From NCBI GenBank assembly GCA_016125225.1, contig WGME01000011.1, forward strand, positions 1-64,000: DNA of 64,000 nt. The letters are read 5' to 3'. Both the position numbers and the translations under genes were made by a program. Positions within the stretch are counted from its first letter, which is position 1; every line of letters starts with the position of its first letter. This document shows, piece by piece, positions 58,840 to 64,000 of the stretch. Under the pieces are notes generated by a model. It worked only from the letters and a program-made list of their open reading frames with translations, was not told the origin of the DNA and made no database searches. This DNA is from a bacterium (GTDB lineage Bacteria; Planctomycetota; Planctomycetia; Planctomycetales; Planctomycetaceae).

Positions 58840-58960
58840 TTCCAACCAGACACCCGATATTTATGTCGGCCTGTTGTTCGTGTCGTTGTCGGCACTGATC
58901 ACCGGCATCGTGTTCCTTGTACTTGAATTGTACAAGTACCAATGGAGCGTGGCGGGCTGA
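58820..58960 (+). CDS. 46-aa single-span membrane protein (missed by the ORF track)
   Basis: ATG at 58820, 20 bp before the stop of the coiled-coil gene and in another frame; stop TGA 58958-58960 overlaps the TrmL ATG (TGATG). The peptide has a polar N-terminus ([17 protein letters not shown]), one transmembrane helix ([20 protein letters not shown]) and a short tail YKYQWSVAG. Start and stop overlaps with both neighbours suggest translational coupling. It probably partners the coiled-coil membrane proteins. Confidence 0.7.
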   Translation: MSPRSSDSNQTPDIYVGLLFVSLSALITGIVFLVLELYKYQWSVAG

Positions 58961-59463
58961 TGGTCTGGCCCACAGACTTTGTTCCCACGCCATCACAGCA
59001 CCACTCAGCATTATTGCATGTGGTGCTGTATCAGCCCGATATCCCCCAGAACACGGGCAATATCGGTCGCACGTGCGTCGCCGTGGGGGCCAAGTTGTGG
59101 TTAATTCGCCCCTTAGGCTTCCAGCTCGACGAACGGCATCTGTTGCGCGCGGGGATGGACTACTGGGACCATCTGGATTACCAGGTGGTCGAATCGTGGA
59201 CGGAACTGCGATCACTCCTTCCCGATCGTCCCGTCTGGTGTGTTGAGAATCCGGCCACGAAGACACTCTGGGATGCGACATTTCAGCGGGGTGATATTCT
59301 GCTGTTCGGCAGCGAAACACGGGGACTTCCGGCGGCTATCCTGAACGAATTTCGCGAAACGACGGTCCAGCTTCCCATGCGTCCGGAAGTCCGCAGCCTG
59401 AACCTCGCCAGCACCGTCAACACGGCGGTTTACGAAGCCGTGCGACAGTTTGGCGGGCTGTGA
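58960..59463 (+). CDS. trmL: tRNA (cytidine/uridine-2'-O-)-methyltransferase TrmL
   Basis: A 167-aa SPOUT methyltransferase, starting at the ATG at 58960 ([12 protein letters not shown]). Motifs: [37 protein letters not shown] and [23 protein letters not shown], the deep trefoil-knot set. It should methylate the ribose at wobble position 34 of tRNA-Leu isoacceptors. It is coupled to the preceding 46-aa gene by TGATG. Confidence 0.92.
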   Translation: MVWPTDFVPTPSQHHSALLHVVLYQPDIPQNTGNIGRTCVAVGAKLWLIRPLGFQLDERHLLRAGMDYWDHLDYQVVESWTELRSLLPDRPVWCVENPATKTLWDATFQRGDILLFGSETRGLPAAILNEFRETTVQLPMRPEVRSLNLASTVNTAVYEAVRQFGGL

Positions 59464-59522
59464 TTTCGCCGTAGTTCACGGGATCTCGAAAAACTCGGCG
59501 ACAGGTCAACCCCGACTGCCAT

Positions 59523-60524
59523 TTACCGGCCGCGACCTGTCACCGGATAGGCGGGATCGGGGAAGCCCTTGCCGCTGTGTTCGCCCGGCGGAATGAGTTG
59601 ATCAACGAAAGCTTCGTCTTCCGCAGAGATTGTCACCTCCAACGCATGCAGGTTGTCTTCAAACTGCTCCATCGTGCGCGGACCGAGAATCACCGAGGTC
59701 AGAATGGGATTGGCGAGACACCACGCCAATGCAAAGGCCGAGGTGCGAACTTCCTTCTGCTCACAATAGGCCGTCAATTGAGCGGCCGTTTCGAAACTTT
59801 CATCGCGCAGTTCGGCTTCTTTCATCCGCTTGTCATTCCGTGAAGCACGACTCCCTTCGGGGAAAGGTTCCCCCACGCGGTATTTGCCGGTGAGAATCCC
59901 GCGGGCCAAGGGGCTGTAGGTCACCACGCCCAGTTGATGGGCCTGACACAGCGGCAGCAGTTCCACTTCCACATCGCGATTGACGATGTTGTACAACGGC
60001 TGCACGCAGCTGAACCGCTCCCAACCATGCAGGGCGCTCACACCCAGCGCCTCGCTCACCTTCCACGCACGGAAGTTAGAGCAGGCGGTGTAACGCACCT
60101 TGCCTTGACGCACCATGTCGTCGAGGGTCTTCAGCGTTTCTTCCCACGGTGTGGTGGGATCGGGTTTGTGGCAATAGAAGATGTCCACATAGTCGGTCTT
60201 CAGCCGGCGCAAACTTTCTTCCAGCGCCTGCATCAGCCACCGGCGGCTGAGTCCCTGCTGATTGATTCCTGGCCCCATCGGATTACAGGCCTTAGTGGCC
60301 AGCACCACCTGATCACGGCGGCCGACAAGCGCCTCTCCCACCACTTCTTCCGACTTGCCCGTCGAATACATATCGGCGGTATCGAAAAAGTTGATGCCGC
60401 AATCGAGCGCGCGATGCATGATCTGGATCGAGTCGGCGTTGTTCGTCGGTCCGCCGAACATCATGGTCCCCAGGCAAAGTTCCGACACTTTGACACCGGT
60501 GCGGCCGAGAGTACGGTAGTTCAT
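59523..60524 (-). CDS. Aldo/keto reductase
   Basis: A 333-aa protein from the ATG at 60524 (MNYRTLGRTGVKVSELCLGTMMFGG). The catalytic tetrad is visible: Asp and Tyr in FFDTADMYSTG, Lys in VVLATKACNP, His in VDIFYCHKPDP. The NADP-binding end includes SVILGPRTMEQFEDNL. It reduces carbonyls with NADPH; the substrate is unknown. The track start adds 32 residues that do not fit the family. Confidence 0.93.
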   Translation of the reverse strand: MNYRTLGRTGVKVSELCLGTMMFGGPTNNADSIQIMHRALDCGINFFDTADMYSTGKSEEVVGEALVGRRDQVVLATKACNPMGPGINQQGLSRRWLMQALEESLRRLKTDYVDIFYCHKPDPTTPWEETLKTLDDMVRQGKVRYTACSNFRAWKVSEALGVSALHGWERFSCVQPLYNIVNRDVEVELLPLCQAHQLGVVTYSPLARGILTGKYRVGEPFPEGSRASRNDKRMKEAELRDESFETAAQLTAYCEQKEVRTSAFALAWCLANPILTSVILGPRTMEQFEDNLHALEVTISAEDEAFVDQLIPPGEHSGKGFPDPAYPVTGRGR

Positions 60525-60636
60525 CAGGTTCGTCTTTCTGATCGTTGCTTCAGGTCCAGTGCCTGAAGAGTAAGGGTAAAGCAAGAAGCTCCGAGTGAAT
60601 GACCCGGAGCTTCCTCTCATGCGGAGAATTGCACGG

Positions 60637-61233
60637 TTAGTATTCGTCGAGTTCCACGTTCCAGTAGGCTTCGCTGAGGAACTTCGACCAGCTTTCGATT
60701 TTCATCGAATGCCAGGCGTACATCGGCTTCCACCTTGGACGAAATGGCGAACGCTTGAGCGGCATGCGACATTCGTCCGGCGTTTTGTCCGCCTTCCGTT
60801 TGTTGCAGTTGAGGCAGGCCAGCACGCAGTTTTCCCACGTTGATGTGCCTCCGCGTGAACGGGGCATCACATGGTCGATCGTCAGTTCCTCGCTACCGGG
60901 CTGCACGCCACAGTACTGACAGGTATAGCGATCACGCTTGTAGATGTTCCGCCGACTGAAGGTCACCACGTTCATGGGGACGCGGTCGTAACTGGTCAGG
61001 GTAATGACTTCAGGAACCCGCAAGCGGAAAGCGACCGATTGGATGAACGGTTCGTCATCGTGAGGCAGAAGCTGCGACCAGTCGCTCCAGGTGTACTGCT
61101 GGAAGTCGTGCGGGTCGACAACGCGAGCGCGATCGCTGCACACCAGCGTTAGTGAGCGGGTGACGGGCACCACTCCCACGGGTTGCCAGTTGCGGTTGAG
61201 CACCAGCGTTGGTCGGTGCAACACGGCAATCAT
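60637..61233 (-). CDS. HNH endonuclease family protein (conserved chromosomal type)
   Basis: A 198-aa protein from the ATG at 61233 (MIAVLHRPTLVLNRNWQPVGV). The N-terminal part NRNWQPV..TRSLTLVCSDRARVVD is typical of a widely conserved chromosomal HNH family. The HNH core: RDRYTCQYCGVQPGSEELTIDHVMPRSRGGTSTWENCVLACLNCNKRKADKTPDE. Zinc cysteines and the catalytic DH are present. The role in the cell is not established. Confidence 0.88.
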   Translation of the reverse strand: MIAVLHRPTLVLNRNWQPVGVVPVTRSLTLVCSDRARVVDPHDFQQYTWSDWSQLLPHDDEPFIQSVAFRLRVPEVITLTSYDRVPMNVVTFSRRNIYKRDRYTCQYCGVQPGSEELTIDHVMPRSRGGTSTWENCVLACLNCNKRKADKTPDECRMPLKRSPFRPRWKPMYAWHSMKIESWSKFLSEAYWNVELDEY

Positions 61234-61914
61234 AATCACACTTCTCCTGTCATCCTTGACTTCACGCTTAGCCAGGATACTGGGCTCAGTTAGCATGCCA
61301 GAATGTGGGGGCTTTCGACAACTCAACCGCGACGCAAATCCCACGGTTGCTGCCGATTTCGTCAATTCTTCTCAAGTCTGTCACCAGCACGATCTGGTGG
61401 AAAGACTGGGCCAATTCAGAGCCGGAATAGCGTTTCAAGGTTCAGTGCTGTGGCAGGACTTGCCGTACAGTCGAACTGAAGATGCATCGGGAGGGATTCG
61501 ACTTGGATCAGGGGTTATTCGACTTGGTGGCAAGAAAGAATCCAGCAGAAAAACTGGCGAATATCCGCCAAAGGTGGATGGCTGGGCTGATATTCAGACC
61601 ACTACTGGTAATATTTTTCGATGGACCTCACCAGTCAGGCCTGCAGTGGCTCCATGTCGGACTATCCGTAGTGTCACTAGTGATTTTTGTATATGAATAG
61701 TGTTTCAGGGAGAACTACTAGGGGCACTACTGACACCACTTGCTCAGAAAAATGCAGATAGTTTTCTGTCGATGCGAGTTTTCCTGTTTTTTTGCGTAAC
61801 GCTGAGCAGAATAAGCCTCAAGACATTTTACACATCTCCTGATATCTAAAATCAGCAGTCAACACAACTTGATTGTGAAGTCAAGCGTTCGGACCATGAG
61901 CCGGGAGCCACTCC
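61234..61914. other. Intergenic region (~680 bp) before the kinase gene
   Basis: The plus-strand ORFs (61091-61696, 61482-61700) overlap the HNH gene or lack start signals. The second half is AT-rich and should carry the kinase promoter. Nothing else is recognisable. Confidence 0.35.
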
Positions 61915-64000
61915 ATGGATGCCGGGCAGCATCGTCGTTTGAAAGCACTGTTCCAGGAAGCCCGTGAAAAATCGGCTGTGGAAAGGTCAGCGTTTCTCTC
62001 GCAGCTCAGCCTCGACGATCCAGAGTTAGCCACGGAACTCCAACATTTGCTGCAACATGATCGTTCACGAACTCTGCTCGCCACGCCTCCTACGTCGCCC
62101 GTTCAGCTCAGTGACACAGATCCTGACGATCTCTGGACTCCGACATTGGCGAGCGATGTCACCATAGCCGCAGATCAAAAATCGTGGTTACGGCCGGCAT
62201 TGACGGGTACCCTAGTGGTGTGGCTGGTGGTCCTGATCGACAGCTGGGTCATTCTGGTCCTCGCTCAATCACACCTGATGGATCATGAGCGGTCGCAATT
62301 GCAGGCCCATTGCCTGCAGGCCAAGTCTGCCATCGAGCAGTGGCTGTCACATCAGTTCCATCACGCAGAGCAATCGGCCAAGACCGCTGAACTTGTTCGG
62401 GCACTGGAGATCCGGCTGGTTGAACGGACAAGTCCAGCAAAGTATTCCGACAAGCAAATCTGCGAGTTCCTTCAGTCGACTCTGGAACTAACTTGGGGAT
62501 CAGATACGCGATTTTCCATCTGGAACCGCGAGATGGTGCGAGTCTATGGTTCACCAGCAGAAGAAATGCAGCTAGGAAAAGGCACCACAGAAACAGGTGC
62601 GCAGATTCTGAGCCGGGTTTTAGGCGGATCACCTGTCGTCCGGTTGCCCAATAACAAGGAAATGCTGACGGTCGATTTCCGTTTGCCCGCCTCAGCCCCG
62701 AAATTGGCATTCATCGTCCCCATCCGCAGACAGTCGACAGGAGGGTCTTCAGAGGACGTTCTTGGGGCCTTGTTGATTCGCAGCGGTCGAGCCGAGCACG
62801 AATTCAACGCCTTCTTTTCGAAGTCGCATTTCCTGGAGACTGGCGAAACGTATGCCTTCGCACGCGATGGCCACATGATCAGTCAGTCCCGGATGTTCGA
62901 GCAACTGCGAGATCTAGGGCTTTTGGAAACCAGCCCTGATGTTCCCGGGACAGAGTTTGTCTCCCTGCGAGATCCCGGTGTCGATCTGACCTTGGGTTTG
63001 AAAGCCGAAGAACCGCGGTCGATGCAACCCGACAATATGCTACTGCGGCAAGCTCGGGTGAAGCCGAGCGGAGCAAACATTCAAGGCTATCGAGATTATC
63101 GGGGCCGGATGGTGATCGGAGCCTGGGAATGGCTGGAACCCTATGAATTTGGCATCGCAGTGGAAATGGATTATGCAGAAGCCATTGAACCGTTGCAGCC
63201 ACTGATTTGGGGAATCCGTTTTACAGTCGTGGCCTTTGTTGTTTCAGCCTTGTGGATTTGTGGCTCGTGGTATTTCACACGACGGAATCTACAGCGGGCG
63301 ATCAAGGACCACACCCGGATTGGTCCATATGTCTTGGGTCGGCTGATCGGTGAAGGAGGCATGGGCAAAGTTTACTATGCCCATCACGACTGGTTGAAAC
63401 GTCCCACTGCCCTCAAAGTCCTGAAGCCCGAACTCAACAGCCCGGCGATGCTGCGCCGTTTCACTCGTGAAGTACAATGTGCGAGTCAGCTACAGCACCC
63501 CAATACCGTGGATATCTTTGACTACGGCAGTTCGCAGGATGGACGGTTTTTCTATGCGATGGAATATCTGATCGGCATCAGTCTGCACCAGTTGGTGACC
63601 ATGTTCGGGCCGGTTCCAGCTGCCAGAGCCATCGCGATTGGCCGTCAACTTTGTGGCTCATTACGCGAGGCCCATCATTTGGGAATGGTGCATCGCGACA
63701 TCAAACCCCAGAACATCATGATCTGCGTGTGTGGTGGTGAAGCCGATGTGGTGAAAGTCGTCGATTTCGGTCTGGTCAAAGCGACTGCGGCCAACGAGCA
63801 GACTCATGATACCGGCGTGAATGAATGGGCGGGCACACCGAAATACATGGCTCCAGAACGCTTACTCCACCCTACGGCGGTTGATCCGCGGAGCGATCTG
63901 TATAGTGCGGGGGCGGTGCTCTACTGGTTGCTCACTGGCCGGGAAGTCTTCAGTGACGACGGGCTGCAAAACCTGCTGGCCAGTATTGTCACTTCGCATC
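61915..64000 (+). CDS. Sensor Ser/Thr protein kinase (C-terminally truncated by the window)
   Basis: Open from the ATG at 61915 to the window end (695 codons shown); absent from the track because no stop is included. Order: cytoplasmic helical N-terminus (RRLKALFQEAREKSAVERSAFL), TM1 (~97-120), ~310-aa extracytoplasmic sensor, TM2 (~430-455), then a kinase from ~468. Kinase motifs: LIGEGGMGKVYYA, TALKVLKPE, MVHRDIKPQNIMI, VVDFGLVKA and GTPKYMAPE, all intact. The kinase lies C-terminal to the sensor, the reverse of PknB-type kinases. The ligand is unknown. Confidence 0.92.
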   Translation, partial: MDAGQHRRLKALFQEAREKSAVERSAFLSQLSLDDPELATELQHLLQHDRSRTLLATPPTSPVQLSDTDPDDLWTPTLASDVTIAADQKSWLRPALTGTLVVWLVVLIDSWVILVLAQSHLMDHERSQLQAHCLQAKSAIEQWLSHQFHHAEQSAKTAELVRALEIRLVERTSPAKYSDKQICEFLQSTLELTWGSDTRFSIWNREMVRVYGSPAEEMQLGKGTTETGAQILSRVLGGSPVVRLPNNKEMLTVDFRLPASAPKLAFIVPIRRQSTGGSSEDVLGALLIRSGRAEHEFNAFFSKSHFLETGETYAFARDGHMISQSRMFEQLRDLGLLETSPDVPGTEFVSLRDPGVDLTLGLKAEEPRSMQPDNMLLRQARVKPSGANIQGYRDYRGRMVIGAWEWLEPYEFGIAVEMDYAEAIEPLQPLIWGIRFTVVAFVVSALWICGSWYFTRRNLQRAIKDHTRIGPYVLGRLIGEGGMGKVYYAHHDWLKRPTALKVLKPELNSPAMLRRFTREVQCASQLQHPNTVDIFDYGSSQDGRFFYAMEYLIGISLHQLVTMFGPVPAARAIAIGRQLCGSLREAHHLGMVHRDIKPQNIMICVCGGEADVVKVVDFGLVKATAANEQTHDTGVNEWAGTPKYMAPERLLHPTAVDPRSDLYSAGAVLYWLLTGREVFSDDGLQNLLASIVTSH

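Noticed and set aside
61091-61700. Plus-strand ORFs of 201 and 72 aa before the kinase
   Set aside because: The first overlaps the conserved HNH gene antisense; neither has a start signal or recognisable composition.

Overview
The window looks like the chromosome of a planctomycete (Planctomycetaceae-like, moderately GC-rich). The evidence is the host gene content: two adjacent DUF1559 pilin-like proteins, a DUF1549/DUF1553 + DUF1501 + multi-EF-hand cluster, a DUF1580 protein, a secreted ceramidase-like protein with a LamG tail, and a Ser/Thr kinase with a large sensor. I had no database access, so family calls rest on motifs, gene order and lengths.

Layout. (1) 1-7163, minus strand: part of an integrative element (element A). 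Reading leftwards from its tyrosine integrase it has two small HTH proteins, an unknown 419-aa protein, a DUF1580 protein, a putative replication initiator/loader, a DnaB-type helicase and a zinc-ribbon protein, many coupled by ATGA overlaps. It then runs into a gene fused in frame to the rve domain of an IS3-family transposase that leaves the window. (2) 7164-30110: a 22.9-kb HK97-like siphovirus prophage (element B) bounded by 27-bp direct repeats of the 3' half of tRNA-Gln(TTG). The intact tRNA lies at 30086-30156. Integrase, control region, HNH, TerS, TerL, portal, protease, capsid, connectors, tail terminator, tail tube, frameshifted tail chaperone and tape measure are in canonical order. 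I recognise no replication gene and no lysis gene. A palindrome, TTACAA-N3-TTGTAA, occurs eight times perfectly inside this prophage and I did not find it outside it. TTGTCCCCA repeats cluster just inside both ends. Elements A and B appear to sit in tandem at the same tRNA. (3) 30157-48661: host genes: DUF1559 pair, DUF1549-DUF1501-EF-hand operon, ceramidase-like gene and peptidase T, a GT39-like membrane protein, trigger factor followed by two ClpP peptidases, tRNA-Gly(GCC), a Flp-like pilin and a DUF3050 protein. (4) 48709-52749, minus strand: a compact phage-derived island without capsid or integrase: sigma-like HTH, ParB-N, ABC ATPase, GNAT, small and large terminase. Two apparent lesions may be programmed: an in-frame TGA near the end of parB, and an A9 run with a canonical A AAA AAG slippery heptamer exactly where the ABC ATPase must change to the -1 frame to continue into the GNAT domain. 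(5) 52906-64000: host genes: ThiF/MoeB-like E1, an unknown gene, a GspE/PilB-like ATPase lacking its tetracysteine motif, a STAS membrane protein, two membrane-anchored coiled-coil proteins, a 46-aa membrane protein missed by the ORF track, TrmL, an aldo/keto reductase, an HNH protein and a truncated sensor kinase.

The most distinctive signals are the phage-wide palindrome set (an operator or stoperator-like network), the split ABC-GNAT gene in the terminase island, and the fused tail-terminator protein of the prophage.
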